A DNA stretch of 64,000 bases from Marinobacter bryozoorum (GCF_023156245.1 NZ_JAKZAH010000003.1:62001-126000), one strand, 5' to 3'. Shown: positions 29,752-38,696, numbered from the stretch's first letter. Notes: generated by a model not told the origin, from the sequence alone. Numbers and translations are program-made.

Positions 29752-31050
29752 TTAGCCCCCTGATACGGTAAGACGGGCGCGGGTACCGTCAGAATCGTTG
29801 ACCACCGAACCAATACTCGCGTCCAGCCCCTGGTCGGCAATCCCTGAACGTAGCGCATTGAGCCGTTCGTAGCTGTCTGCGCGCACATCTACCACCAGCT
29901 CGCCCCGGGAACTGGTGTAATTAACCGAGTTGAACAGGACCGACTGACCACCTGTTAGCCGGCTGTATTGTTGCCCCGTGTGTTTCATTAACGGCAGGAA
30001 GCCGGCATCACCACCTTGCTGGCCCGCCACCCGGAGTTGTCCTTCGATAATCCGGCGAACGTTTCGGGGCGAAGCGCGCCGGTCATCCGGAAACGCCTGC
30101 CGGTATATTGCCATAGCCTGCTCTTCCAGGGCCGTAGCTTGTTGTTGATGGTAATAGCCCATTCCCAGCTTGGCACCGACCAACAGCACCAACCAGGCCG
30201 CAGCGATGGCTATTGCCGGTCGCCAGGCGGTCAGCGCACTGCCCCCGGCCTGGCCCGGCGCATAGCTGCCCTGGCACAGGTTGATGGGATCAGTTGCATG
30301 GTGATAGTGGGCACTGGCGAGCAGTTCAGTAATGTTCCCTTCCATAGGCTCGCGATGCACGCTCAGTCGGGACGTTCCGGCCAGGGCGGATAACGCAGGT
30401 TCGTTAGCGGCGAAGGCGGACTCGGTACCATAAACCACAACCTGCACCTCGGCTGCTACTTCGTCCGCCGAGGGAACGGCGAGGGTCTGGGCGAAGACCG
30501 CCAGGTTCTCTGCTTTCATGGTCATCCACTCGCCCCGCCGTGAGGCCAGCAAGGCGGCGTCTTCACCAAGGCAGATTGCCCAGTCATGCTCTTTCAGGGG
30601 TACCAGGGCTGCATCCGGGTAGATGGCTTCGAGCTCAATGCCTTCCCAGTCCAGAAAGCCTTCCCGCCACAAAGCCATGCGCTGCTGGTCGATGGCGGCG
30701 ACGCGGTAGCCGTCTCCGGTTAGCCCGCCCAGGGCCAGGTGAACCGTATCGACGTCCTGGGCCAACTGCTCTTCAACCGCAAACGGTAAGGCCTGGCGGA
30801 TAAACCGCGCCTGTTTGGCTGGAATATCCGCAAAACAGAACAGGGCCTCATCACCGGGGACCAGGCCGACCAGGCGCACGCCTTCAAGGGAGTTTCGACT
30901 GACCGCATCCTCGATGCTTTCCCTGCCCTCGGCCTGGCCACTGGCCTGCAGTTCGCCACTGGCGTCCAGCAGCACCCAGTCCAGTCTCAGCTCCCCGCCG
31001 GAAGGGGCCGGGCTGCCGGCCACCGGCCTTGCATAAAGGTGATATGACAT
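29752..31050 (-). CDS. gspL: Type II secretion inner-membrane protein GspL
   Basis: 432 residues with a cytoplasmic actin-like (ASKHA) domain at about 1-270, one transmembrane helix at about 279-300 and a periplasmic ferredoxin-like domain. The cytoplasmic part recruits the GspE ATPase; the segment FIRQALPFAVEEQLAQDVDT is typical of GspL. It lies between gspK and gspM in the canonical order with minimal spacing. It is expected to couple ATP hydrolysis to pseudopilus assembly. Confidence 0.92.
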   Translation of the reverse strand: MSYHLYARPVAGSPAPSGGELRLDWVLLDASGELQASGQAEGRESIEDAVSRNSLEGVRLVGLVPGDEALFCFADIPAKQARFIRQALPFAVEEQLAQDVDTVHLALGGLTGDGYRVAAIDQQRMALWREGFLDWEGIELEAIYPDAALVPLKEHDWAICLGEDAALLASRRGEWMTMKAENLAVFAQTLAVPSADEVAAEVQVVVYGTESAFAANEPALSALAGTSRLSVHREPMEGNITELLASAHYHHATDPINLCQGSYAPGQAGGSALTAWRPAIAIAAAWLVLLVGAKLGMGYYHQQQATALEEQAMAIYRQAFPDDRRASPRNVRRIIEGQLRVAGQQGGDAGFLPLMKHTGQQYSRLTGGQSVLFNSVNYTSSRGELVVDVRADSYERLNALRSGIADQGLDASIGSVVNDSDGTRARLTVSGG

Positions 31051-31066
31051 GATGTGCGTCCTTGTT

Positions 31067-32092
31067 CTATTCCTCGGACACCCCGAAGGGCTCCTTGGTT
31101 ATTCTGTGCTTCTGACCGGTATCGCGACGGACGACCGATAGCTCACCTTCGCTGTTGCGGTACATGGTGCTGACCAGGTTCACGACCCTGTCATTCCAGG
31201 TGATCCGGGAAACCACGTCGAAAAACTCTGACCGTACCTGTAACCCTTCCGGGCGCAGGCCCAACCCTGCGAACTCCGGCAAGCCGATAAAATCGCCCGT
31301 GGTCAGGAAACGCTCCTCCTGCCGGCGCTCGACCACAGCGTTGGCCTGGGCGTCGGTAATTTGCTGGTGCAGCGACCGGATAACCGGAACTGAAGCCATG
31401 TTAACATTGATGCCGGTGCCGGAAACCGGAAGTGCCGCAACATGTGGACGTAACAGCTGGTACGCCTCTTCAGTCATGCCCTCGATCAGCCGCAACTCGG
31501 TTACACTGGCGAACGGCTGATTGCCTGCCCGGTACGCCGGCTCCTTCATCAGGTACTGGCCATCTTCCGCGCCGTAGGCGGAGATGGGCTCTTCATCCGG
31601 GTCTACCCAGTCGACCAGGGCATCCACATGCACATCAGTAATGCCGAGGACCATTAAAAGGCGCGTCAGCCTTTCACGGGTTAACTGGTCAACGGTATCG
31701 GCCGGGCTCACCAGGTCGTTGAGGTTAATCCGGCCTGACAAGTCATCAACCTGCACTTCCGCCACACCCCCCTCATCCAGGGGTAGTATGGCGGCATAAC
31801 GCCACCAGGTCTCGTCAGGGCTGTCCACCAGCTCGTTGTCCTCGCGGTCGGTTTTGAGATCCTGGAACAGCACCTGCTTGGCGAAGGCTTCCGCACCCAG
31901 TGCGACGTTATAGCCCTGGGTTTGGGCAAGGAAGTGGCCGGCACGAAAGACCCGGACCCCTTGCTGCTTGACCATGCCAGCCGCCATCATGACCACCAGC
32001 GCCATGGCAAGCAGGACCATGATGAGCGCCATGCCGCGCTGTTGACGAGCTGGCCTGCCCTGGTGACGGATACCCGGAACCACCACCCTCAC
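31067..32092 (-). CDS. gspK: Type II secretion minor pseudopilin GspK
   Basis: 341 residues, largest of the minor pseudopilins. The N-terminal prepilin cleavage site is RG/MALIMVLLAMALVVMMAAG near residue 20; as usual for GspK it lacks the Glu at position 5 found in other pseudopilins. The globular domain contains the inserted alpha-helical domain (DWVDPDEEPISAYGAEDGQY). It forms the pseudopilus tip with GspI and GspJ. The start overlaps the gspJ stop (ATGA). Confidence 0.93.
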   Translation of the reverse strand: MRVVVPGIRHQGRPARQQRGMALIMVLLAMALVVMMAAGMVKQQGVRVFRAGHFLAQTQGYNVALGAEAFAKQVLFQDLKTDREDNELVDSPDETWWRYAAILPLDEGGVAEVQVDDLSGRINLNDLVSPADTVDQLTRERLTRLLMVLGITDVHVDALVDWVDPDEEPISAYGAEDGQYLMKEPAYRAGNQPFASVTELRLIEGMTEEAYQLLRPHVAALPVSGTGINVNMASVPVIRSLHQQITDAQANAVVERRQEERFLTTGDFIGLPEFAGLGLRPEGLQVRSEFFDVVSRITWNDRVVNLVSTMYRNSEGELSVVRRDTGQKHRITKEPFGVSEE

Positions 32093-32895
32093 GAGCCGCC
32101 CCCCTGGTTTTCAGGCGGAGCCAGCCCCTGCCCGGAGCCAGTCTCAGAACTGCCTGGGTCATCATCCTGATCATCCCCTTCTTCCTCATCAGCCAGGTTG
32201 CCCTGCGTGATGGCTGTCTGCACGGCCGCATAGTCAAAATCGGGCATAACGAACAGGCGCACCAGCTCGCCAAAGCGCTCATGCTCCAGGCTCACCTCCA
32301 CGGCCATGGGCAGGGGTATCACTGGCGCGCCAGGCCCGCTGGGAATGCCCTGATTGGGCGGCGGCCAGTCGTCCTGCCAGTCCCGGTTCCGGTCCAGAAA
32401 ACGTATGGAAAAATTCGTTACCCGGTCCAGCATAAGCTGGTCCCTGCTCTCATCTTCCTGGGCCTGGTCAAGTATGGTCCAGTATCGACGGCGAACTTCA
32501 TCGCCGGTGAACTCCCAGGCGCTGCGCTGCAATTCGCTGCGCTGCTTGCCCAGGGGGTTGCGCCACCCCTGGCGGGTAACGGTCAATTCAAAGGACTCTC
32601 CGGCGGAGGTCAGCGCGGGCTCGTAATCGCCGTAGATATTCCGGACCGGTCGGCTGACCACCTGGCGCAGGTCCCGCTCGAGGAGAAGAAACGTCTTTTG
32701 CAGGCCGTCGAATTGCTCCGACACCTGGTCTACCCTATCCCGGGCGGTAACGATACTGGATAGCACCTGCCAGATACCAAGGCCAATTACGGCTGTAATG
32801 GAGACCGCAATCAGCACTTCCATAAGGGTGAAACCTGACTGTCGGCGCAGTACGGTCGGCAGGGCTACCCCGGTGGAGCCAGGGGAAACAGTCAC
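32089..32895 (-). CDS. gspJ: Type II secretion minor pseudopilin GspJ
   Basis: 268 residues. The prepilin signature QSGFTLMEVLIAVSITAVI lies near residue 20-38, with the Gly-Phe processing site and Glu5. The globular domain continues with FLLLERDLRQVV and FSIRFLDRN, family hallmarks. The C-terminus is a long acidic, Gln/Gly-rich tail (after about 225) not usual in GspJ. It starts at ATG 32895, overlapping the gspI stop by 4 nt (ATGA). Confidence 0.93.
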   Translation of the reverse strand: MTVSPGSTGVALPTVLRRQSGFTLMEVLIAVSITAVIGLGIWQVLSSIVTARDRVDQVSEQFDGLQKTFLLLERDLRQVVSRPVRNIYGDYEPALTSAGESFELTVTRQGWRNPLGKQRSELQRSAWEFTGDEVRRRYWTILDQAQEDESRDQLMLDRVTNFSIRFLDRNRDWQDDWPPPNQGIPSGPGAPVIPLPMAVEVSLEHERFGELVRLFVMPDFDYAAVQTAITQGNLADEEEGDDQDDDPGSSETGSGQGLAPPENQGGGS

Positions 32896-33272
32896 AGGGT
32901 CTGCTCCGGATCCCGAATGAAGCCGGACAGGCTTTGCAGCTGAACCGGGTCACCCTGGCCGCGGTAGGTCTGTACCCGGATTTCTACCCGGCGCATGCTG
33001 TCCTCGTCGGTATCAGAAACCTCCGTAATGACGCGCCAGCGCCGGTCGGCATACTCCAGTTCTTCGCTGTTCTCGGATACGGATGGGAATGCCTCCTGAA
33101 GACGGATCTCGTTCATCCGGTTTCCGGCGATCCAGGAGGCGAACGTCAGGTCCCGGACCCGCTCATAACTGCTGAGGTACTGGCTGCCAACCTGGGATGC
33201 GGCGGTGGCTATCAGGCCGAAAACCATCAGCGCCACCAGCACCTCGATCAACGTAAATCCCTGTTGTCGCAT
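32892..33272 (-). CDS. gspI: Type II secretion minor pseudopilin GspI
   Basis: 126 residues. Starts MRQQGFTLIEVLVALMVFGL, with the Gly-Phe cleavage site after residue 5 and Glu5 of the mature protein. A GspI domain follows (FASWIAGNRMNEIRLQE). It initiates assembly of the GspI-J-K tip complex. Its ATG overlaps the gspH stop (TGATG). Confidence 0.93.
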   Translation of the reverse strand: MRQQGFTLIEVLVALMVFGLIATAASQVGSQYLSSYERVRDLTFASWIAGNRMNEIRLQEAFPSVSENSEELEYADRRWRVITEVSDTDEDSMRRVEIRVQTYRGQGDPVQLQSLSGFIRDPEQTL

Positions 33273-33832
33273 CAGATGTCGTCCGTCTCCGATGGCGTTT
33301 GCAACTCAATGTCATCCAGCCCGTCGGCAATCAGCCGGTAGCGTCGCTCAGGCGAGGGTGTGGCCAGGAGTTCCAGCTCAAACGGGCTGGTTTCGCCGCT
33401 GGAATAAAACACGATATCGGGGCGTAGGCGGCCCTTTTCGTCTTCCCGGTCATCATTGCCCCGGGCCAGCCGGGGGAGGTCGTGTTCGCTGAACAGGGTC
33501 ACACTCATCCATTCCGGGAAACGGCGGCCCTGGAAAAGACGCTCGCTTTGACTGCGCCATTCCTGCTCGAGTTCATCGTAGACCAGAAAGCGATAGCCCT
33601 GCTCGTCCACGACCAGGCCCAACTCTTCATTGTTGAGGATGGCCTGCTCCGAGGCGGTTTGCATCAACACGTAAAGCTCACGGATCTTGCTGTTCATCTC
33701 CCGCTGTTCGCTACCCCCGCCCAGGTTGACGATGGCCAGCGATGCCAGCAGGCCGACCAGTACCAGCACCACCAGGATCTCGATCATGGTGAAGCCGGCC
33801 TGCGCAGGCCGCCCGGGAGATAGCCCTGCCAT
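33272..33832 (-). CDS. gspH: Type II secretion minor pseudopilin GspH
   Basis: 186 residues from ATG 33832, chosen because it gives a short basic leader before the cleavage motif AGFTMIEILVVLVLVGLLAS (near residue 12); the frame continues upstream but overlaps gspG and lacks a leader. The rest fits the GspH/FimT fold, a minor pseudopilin linking the pseudopilus shaft and the tip. The gap to the gspG stop is only four bases. Confidence 0.92.
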   Translation of the reverse strand: MAGLSPGRPAQAGFTMIEILVVLVLVGLLASLAIVNLGGGSEQREMNSKIRELYVLMQTASEQAILNNEELGLVVDEQGYRFLVYDELEQEWRSQSERLFQGRRFPEWMSVTLFSEHDLPRLARGNDDREDEKGRLRPDIVFYSSGETSPFELELLATPSPERRYRLIADGLDDIELQTPSETDDI

Positions 33833-33836
33833 TGAA

Positions 33837-34268
33837 TCAGTCGAGGTCGTGAACGCTGATATCAGCTGCGTCACCTTCCCCACCTTCCTGGCCGTCAGAT
33901 CCCAGTGAGTAAAGGTCATAGGCACCTTCGGCACCCGGGCTCTGGTACTCATAGGTGTTATCCCAGGGATCTTCGGGTACGCTCTTCAGATAACCATCAG
34001 GATTCCAGTTCTTGGGTTCCGGTGAACCGGTCGGGCGATTGACCAGCGCCTCGATGCCCTGCTGGGTGCTGGGGTAATGGCTGTTGTCCAGGCGGTAAAG
34101 GTCCAGGGCATTCGCAATGTTGCTCATCTGGGTCTTGGCGATGGTGACCTTGGCCTGGTCACTGCGGCCCATGATATTGGGGGCGACTACCGCCACCAGC
34201 AGGCCCAGAATGACCATGACCACCATAATCTCGATAAGGGTAAACCCTCGCTGGTTGCGTTGTTTCAT
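33837..34268 (-). CDS. gspG: Type II secretion major pseudopilin GspG
   Basis: 143 residues. Leader MKQRNQRG precedes FTLIEIMVVMVILGLLVAV, the prepilin peptidase site and hydrophobic helix. The conserved calcium-site region and the NRPTGSPEPKNWNPDGYLKS pattern mark the major subunit of the periplasmic pseudopilus. It has the strongest identity in the family and is probably highly expressed; a 105-base leader separates it from gspF. Confidence 0.95.
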   Translation of the reverse strand: MKQRNQRGFTLIEIMVVMVILGLLVAVVAPNIMGRSDQAKVTIAKTQMSNIANALDLYRLDNSHYPSTQQGIEALVNRPTGSPEPKNWNPDGYLKSVPEDPWDNTYEYQSPGAEGAYDLYSLGSDGQEGGEGDAADISVHDLD

Positions 34269-34354
34269 CGTTGTACTCTCTTCCGTTGTGGTTTCAGGTT
34301 GCTTTGCAGTTCAGTCTCAGCTTTTGACAGCTTGTTTGTTGTTATCTCCGCCTG

Positions 34355-34371
34355 GCAGGAACCCCCTTGTG
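34355..34371 (-). repeat. Small hairpin in gspF-gspG intergenic leader
   Basis: In the 105-base gap on the minus strand, GAACC and GGTTC pair around a seven-base loop, right after the gspF stop. It lacks a U-tract. It might stabilise or process the mRNA to raise gspG output; this is inference. Confidence 0.3.
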
Positions 34372-34373
34372 GT

Positions 34374-35585
34374 TCACCCCACCAGATTACTCATGTTCAG
34401 GATCGGCAACATAATGGCCAGCACAATAATAAGCACCACCACCCCCATTACCAGCAGCATCAGGGGTTCGAACAGACCGACCATGGCGGCAATCTTCGAC
34501 TGCAGGGTGTTTTCCTGCATCCGCGCTGTGCGTTCCAGCATGCTGTCCAGTTCACCACTGGCCTCACCGGAGGCAATCATATGAAGCATCATCGGCGGAA
34601 AGTAACCGGTCTGCTCCAGGGCCTTGTTGAGGCTTCCCCCTTCCGAAACAGCCTGGGCAGCGTCCCGCAGCCGCGCACGGAGATGGTCGTTGCCCAGGAC
34701 CTCACCGGCAATGCGCATGGCCTCCACCAGCGGCACACCGCTGGTTGTCAGGATACTGAGAGTGCTGGCATAGCGTGCGGTATTCACCCCGCGAACCATA
34801 CCTTTCAGCAGGGGCATGTCCAGCAATGCCTTGTGAAAGCGTCGCCGGTTACCCTCGGATCGAAGCGAAAAACTGAAGGCAACTGCGCCAATGATCAGCG
34901 CGAGCAGCAACCAGATACCATAATTCGACAGGAAATCTGACGCGGACAACATGGCCCGGGTAAGTGCGGGTAACTCCTGGCCCTGCTTGACGAATACCTC
35001 AATGATATCCGGTACCACATAGGTCAACAGGAATACCACGATGGCGATGGCGACAACGCTCAGGATGATCGGGTAAATCGCAGCCAGCTGGATTTTCTGT
35101 CGGGCCTCCTGCCTTGCCTCGGTGTAGTCCGCCAGTCGGCTGAGCACCAGGTCCAGGTGCCCGGCGTGCTCGCCTGCGGCGACCGTGGACCGATAAAGGC
35201 GGGGGAACGCACGGGGAAACTCGCCGAGGCTATCCGCCAGGGTGTAGCCCTCCATGACCTTGGCCCGGATGGCTATCAGCATGCTCTTCATGGCCGGCTT
35301 CTCGGACTGCTGGGCCGCTGCCGAAAGGGCCTGCTCTATGGGAATGCCGGACTGGATCAGGGTTGAGAGTTGCCGGGTAACGAGGGCCAGGTCAGCCGCA
35401 CCCAGGCTGCCCCGGCGACCGAAAGAGGAACCCTTGGCCTGTTTCTCGGTGGCAGGCTCCACCGCCAGCGGCGCCATTCCCTTTTCTCGAAGTTGCTGAC
35501 GCACCGCCCTGGCGCTGTCCGCCTCGATAACGCCACTGGCCTGCTTGCCGCGCCGGTCGAGCGCCTTGTAGTCAAAGGCTGGCAT
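34374..35585 (-). CDS. gspF: Type II secretion inner-membrane platform protein GspF
   Basis: 403 residues from ATG 35585 (MPAFDYKALDRRGKQASGVIE), the typical GspF start; a TTG directly before it is ignored. Two homologous cytoplasmic GspF domains (about 72-195 and 275-397) are separated by membrane helices near 170-195, 220-240 and at the C-terminus (about 375-398). It is the rotating or scaffolding platform driven by GspE. Its ATG overlaps the gspE stop (ATGA). Confidence 0.95.
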   Translation of the reverse strand: MPAFDYKALDRRGKQASGVIEADSARAVRQQLREKGMAPLAVEPATEKQAKGSSFGRRGSLGAADLALVTRQLSTLIQSGIPIEQALSAAAQQSEKPAMKSMLIAIRAKVMEGYTLADSLGEFPRAFPRLYRSTVAAGEHAGHLDLVLSRLADYTEARQEARQKIQLAAIYPIILSVVAIAIVVFLLTYVVPDIIEVFVKQGQELPALTRAMLSASDFLSNYGIWLLLALIIGAVAFSFSLRSEGNRRRFHKALLDMPLLKGMVRGVNTARYASTLSILTTSGVPLVEAMRIAGEVLGNDHLRARLRDAAQAVSEGGSLNKALEQTGYFPPMMLHMIASGEASGELDSMLERTARMQENTLQSKIAAMVGLFEPLMLLVMGVVVLIIVLAIMLPILNMSNLVG

Positions 35586-37162
35586 CAACGGCTCCGGTGG
35601 GTCACACGGAGTACTTCTTCCACCGTGGTAACACCGTCAAGAATCTTCTGGACGCCATCGGCGTGGATGCTCGGGCCGGCCTCCCGGGCGACCTTTTCCA
35701 GGTCCAGTTCCCCTGCCCGCTTGTGAATCATGGAGCTCATGGCGTCGGTGATCTCCACCACCTCATAGATACCGATCCGCCCCTTATAGCCCAGGCTATT
35801 GCAGTGCTCGCAGCCGCGGGCCTTGTAAATGGTCGGAGGATGGGCCGGGTCGGCCTGGATAAATTCGCACTGTTCGGCCGAGGGTTCATAAGGCTCCCGG
35901 CAGTCCTGGCAGAGCACCCTGACCAGCCGCTGGGCCACCAGGCCCACAAGGCTGGAGGAAATCAGAAATGGTTCAATGCCCATATCCATGAGACGTGTGA
36001 TCGCCCCCACCGCGGTATTGGTGTGCAGGGTGGAAAGCACCAGGTGACCTGTGAGACTAGCCTGGATGGCAATCTCGGCGGTTTCCAGGTCCCGGATCTC
36101 ACCAATCATCACCACGTCCGGATCCTGGCGCAGAATGGCGCGCAGACCTCGGGCGAAGGTCATGTCTACCTTGGCGTTGACCTGAGTCTGGCCAATGCCC
36201 GGCAGGTTGTATTCGATGGGATCTTCGACGGTCAGGATGTTGCGGCTGCGATCGTTGATTTCCTGCAGGCCGGCATAGAGCGTCGTGGATTTACCGGAGC
36301 CCGTCGGCCCCGTGACCAGCAGAATGCCATAGGGACGCTTGACCATCTTGCGCAGCAAGGCCAGGTCACGGCCTTTCATGCCGAGGGATTCCAGCCGGAT
36401 GTTACCGGCCTGCTTGTCCAGAAGGCGCAACACCACCCGCTCGCCACTGGCCGAGGGCATGGTGGATACCCGGATATCAACCTCACGGCCGGCCACCCGC
36501 AGCGCGATGCGACCATCCTGGGGGACCCGTTTCTCGGCGATATCCAGCTTGGCCATAACCTTGATCCGGGACACCAGCAGCGGTGCCAGGGCCCGTTTTG
36601 GCTGCACCACTTCCCTCAAGACGCCGTCCACCCGAAAGCGGACCACCAGGCGTTTCTCATAGGTTTCAATGTGAACGTCAGAGGCGCCGCTTTTCACGGC
36701 CTCGGTGAGAATGGCGTTGATCAGGCGGATAATCGGTGCGTCGTCTTCCTGTTCCAGCAGGTCTTCGGTTTCCGGTACCGACTCAGCCAGCGAAGCCAGG
36801 TCCATATCATCGCCAATGCCCTCCACCATCTGCATGGCCTCGGCGGAGTCGTTCTGGTAGGCATTGTTGAGTGCCTCATCAAATGCACCAGCCTCGATAG
36901 ACTCGAAAGTGGCATGCCCCCCGCTGATACGGTTGGCTTCTGCCAGGGCACTGCGAGGGGCTCCGGGACGGACCAGGATCACGGGCTCACCGGTACCCTT
37001 ACGGGTCAGGATGACACCATTACGCTTGGCGAACGTGAACGGAAGGCGTCCCAGCGGAGCATCCTGCGGCTGGATGTGCGTTTCAGTAGTCAAGGCAGTC
37101 CCCGTGTTTTGTTCAGAACCGACGTCAGGATTTGAGACCTGCCTCCCTGAGCATCGTTCCAC
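35585..37162 (-). CDS. gspE: Type II secretion ATPase GspE
   Basis: 525 residues in the longest reading, from GTG 37162 (AGGGA seven bases upstream); a TTG at 37093 (reading M-TTETHIQPQ) is an alternative start. The hexameric ATPase powers pseudopilus assembly. Visible are the Walker A GPTGSGKST near residue 284, an Asp box, Walker B VVMIGEIRDLETAE, a His box near STLHTNTAVGAI, and the tetracysteine zinc motif CQDC...CEHC near 418-460. N-terminal domain residues 1-130 bind GspL. It is the first gene of the gspEFGHIJKLM operon. Confidence 0.95.
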   Translation of the reverse strand: MERCSGRQVSNPDVGSEQNTGTALTTETHIQPQDAPLGRLPFTFAKRNGVILTRKGTGEPVILVRPGAPRSALAEANRISGGHATFESIEAGAFDEALNNAYQNDSAEAMQMVEGIGDDMDLASLAESVPETEDLLEQEDDAPIIRLINAILTEAVKSGASDVHIETYEKRLVVRFRVDGVLREVVQPKRALAPLLVSRIKVMAKLDIAEKRVPQDGRIALRVAGREVDIRVSTMPSASGERVVLRLLDKQAGNIRLESLGMKGRDLALLRKMVKRPYGILLVTGPTGSGKSTTLYAGLQEINDRSRNILTVEDPIEYNLPGIGQTQVNAKVDMTFARGLRAILRQDPDVVMIGEIRDLETAEIAIQASLTGHLVLSTLHTNTAVGAITRLMDMGIEPFLISSSLVGLVAQRLVRVLCQDCREPYEPSAEQCEFIQADPAHPPTIYKARGCEHCNSLGYKGRIGIYEVVEITDAMSSMIHKRAGELDLEKVAREAGPSIHADGVQKILDGVTTVEEVLRVTHRSR

Positions 37163-37227
37163 TTATTATTCCCTGTAGGTGTGAAGGCTACCACAGGTTT
37201 TGGCGCCCCCTGAATAACTCAATACAC

Positions 37228-37233
37228 TATAAT
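37228..37233 (+). promoter_or_regulatory. Possible -10 box for gspC
   Basis: A perfect TATAAT hexamer lies 58 bases before the gspC ATG in the divergent gspE-gspC region. A TTGGCG at 37200-37205 could serve as -35 but the 22-base spacer is too long. Treat as a weak candidate promoter. Confidence 0.3.
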
Positions 37234-37291
37234 CGGCAACAAGATGTTACATTGTGATGAGCGTTCAGGACCTCGGAAATTAAGGATAGCC

Positions 37292-37951
37292 ATGCCTGCT
37301 CTCAGCGCCAGACTGCCCGCGATTACTGCACTGATACTCGCTGCTGCCATGGTGGCTACCCTGGCCTGGCAGGGTTATCGGTTCTGGGAGCAGGAACAGG
37401 CCCTGGATGGCCAGCCAACAACGGCCCAGCCGGCCCGTAACGCGACGCCTTCACAACAGCAACCACAGGTACCACTCGCCAGCATTGAAATGTTTGGCCG
37501 GGCGGACCCGGAAGCCCTTGCTGCCGACCAGGACACGGAAGACCTCCCCGAAACCAACCTCCGCCTTTTCCTGCGCGGGGTACTGGCAGGCACCGAGGAC
37601 ATGCCCGGCAGCGCCCTGGTTGAGGATGACAGAAACCGCACTGAGGTCTATATCATTGGTGATGAGCTTCCAGGGAATGCCAGGCTTCGCTCAGTGCATG
37701 CCAACCGCATCATCATTGAACGCAGCGGTAAACTGGAGAACCTGTACTTCCCCGAGACGGACGACTCCCGGGGCATGGAGCTGGCAGCCTTTGATAACGG
37801 AGCCCAGTCCAATGGCCAGCCCGACGCTGGCGGCGGAAACCAGGTCAGCGGTCAGTCCCGGGCCATGGCAACACCCCAGGCCACCGACGAACGTCGCCAG
37901 CAAATCCGCCAGCGGCTCGAAGAACTTCGTCAACGGCTGAAGGACCAATAA
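37292..37951 (+). CDS. gspC: Type II secretion protein GspC, coiled-coil type
   Basis: 219 residues from ATG 37292 (AAGGA five bases before), preferred to an in-frame upstream start. One membrane helix at about 8-28 (AITALILAAAMVATLAWQGY), the homology region (about 60-150, LRGVLAG...ALVEDDRNRTEVYIIGDELPG), then a linker and a C-terminal coiled coil (DERRQQIRQRLEELRQ). The PDZ domain found in many GspC is absent, as in XcpP. It normally connects the inner-membrane platform to the secretin GspD. Here gspD does not follow; a cysteine protease gene does. Confidence 0.88.
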   Translation: MPALSARLPAITALILAAAMVATLAWQGYRFWEQEQALDGQPTTAQPARNATPSQQQPQVPLASIEMFGRADPEALAADQDTEDLPETNLRLFLRGVLAGTEDMPGSALVEDDRNRTEVYIIGDELPGNARLRSVHANRIIIERSGKLENLYFPETDDSRGMELAAFDNGAQSNGQPDAGGGNQVSGQSRAMATPQATDERRQQIRQRLEELRQRLKDQ

Positions 37952-37966
37952 CGTTGAGGTAACTCC

Positions 37967-38617
37967 ATGGCAATCACGCGGCAGGCGGCCAGACGCAGTT
38001 TCCTGCTCATGGCCCTGCTGTTCGCCGCCGTTGCCACTGCGTTAGAGCTGGGCCCGGGCCTGCTGCAATATATTCAGCAGGAATACGGCCTGGAAGCCCG
38101 GGCCAGGCTGGAAAACTGGGAGCGACTCCACAAGCTTGCCGAACCCGCCCCCACCAGGCGCCAGGTACAACTGGTCAACTCCTTCTTCAACCGCACTCCG
38201 TTCGTCAGCGACCTGCAACACTGGGACCAGGAAGATTACTGGGCGACCCCGGTGGAAATGCTGGCCACCAATGGCGCCGACTGCGAAGATTTCTCCATCG
38301 CCAAATACCTCACCCTGCGATCACTCGGGGTACCGGATAACCAGCTTCGTATCGTCTACGTCAAAGCCCTGGAACTCAACCAGGCCCACATGGTCGTTGC
38401 CTGGTACCCGACGCCGGACGCTGACCCGCTCATTCTCGATAATCTAATCAACCAGATCCGCCCGGCTTCGCAAAGGGACGACCTGGAACCCGTCTACAGC
38501 TTCAACGGCGAAGGACTCTGGCGCATACGCGGCAACCGCACCAGGCGCTCCGGCGATGCCGAACAGCTGCGCCATTGGCGCTCGCTGCAGGATCGCCTCA
38601 TCGACGTCTTGAAATAA
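37967..38617 (+). CDS. Periplasmic transglutaminase-like cysteine protease (LapG family)
   Basis: 216 residues with an N-terminal signal/anchor (about 11-28, FLLMALLFAAVATALELG) and a BTLCP (PF06035) domain. The catalytic triad is Cys106 (NGADCEDFSIAKY), His141 (NQAHMVVAWY) and Asp158 (LILDNL). LapG-type proteases cleave the N-terminal retention module of LapA-like adhesins when c-di-GMP falls and LapD lets go. No lapD or adhesin gene is adjacent. The gene begins 15 bases after gspC, so the two are likely cotranscribed. Confidence 0.88.
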   Translation: MAITRQAARRSFLLMALLFAAVATALELGPGLLQYIQQEYGLEARARLENWERLHKLAEPAPTRRQVQLVNSFFNRTPFVSDLQHWDQEDYWATPVEMLATNGADCEDFSIAKYLTLRSLGVPDNQLRIVYVKALELNQAHMVVAWYPTPDADPLILDNLINQIRPASQRDDLEPVYSFNGEGLWRIRGNRTRRSGDAEQLRHWRSLQDRLIDVLK

Positions 38618-38661
38618 CCCGTTACTGCTAATGGACAACCCTTGCGCAGGTATAGAGTTTG

Positions 38662-38679
38662 GTTTACGTTAACGTAAAC
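38662..38679. promoter_or_regulatory. LiuR operator candidate, perfect 18-bp palindrome
   Basis: GTTTACGTTAACGTAAAC is its own reverse complement and lies 17 bases before the liuR start. MerR-family LiuR regulators of branched-chain amino acid genes are known to bind a TTTACGT-like palindrome, and this is the only place in the window where I see the full 18-mer. It likely mediates autoregulation and control of liuABCDE. Confidence 0.7.
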
Positions 38680-38696
38680 TGCAAAAGAACAAGACC

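Noticed and set aside
33833-33952. Upstream extension of gspH
   Set aside because: It would overlap gspG and bury the prepilin leader; ATG 33832 gives a normal leader.
35597-37135. 512-codon open frame opposite gspE
   Set aside because: Antisense to a strongly conserved ATPase; the codon use is a by-product of GC-rich DNA.
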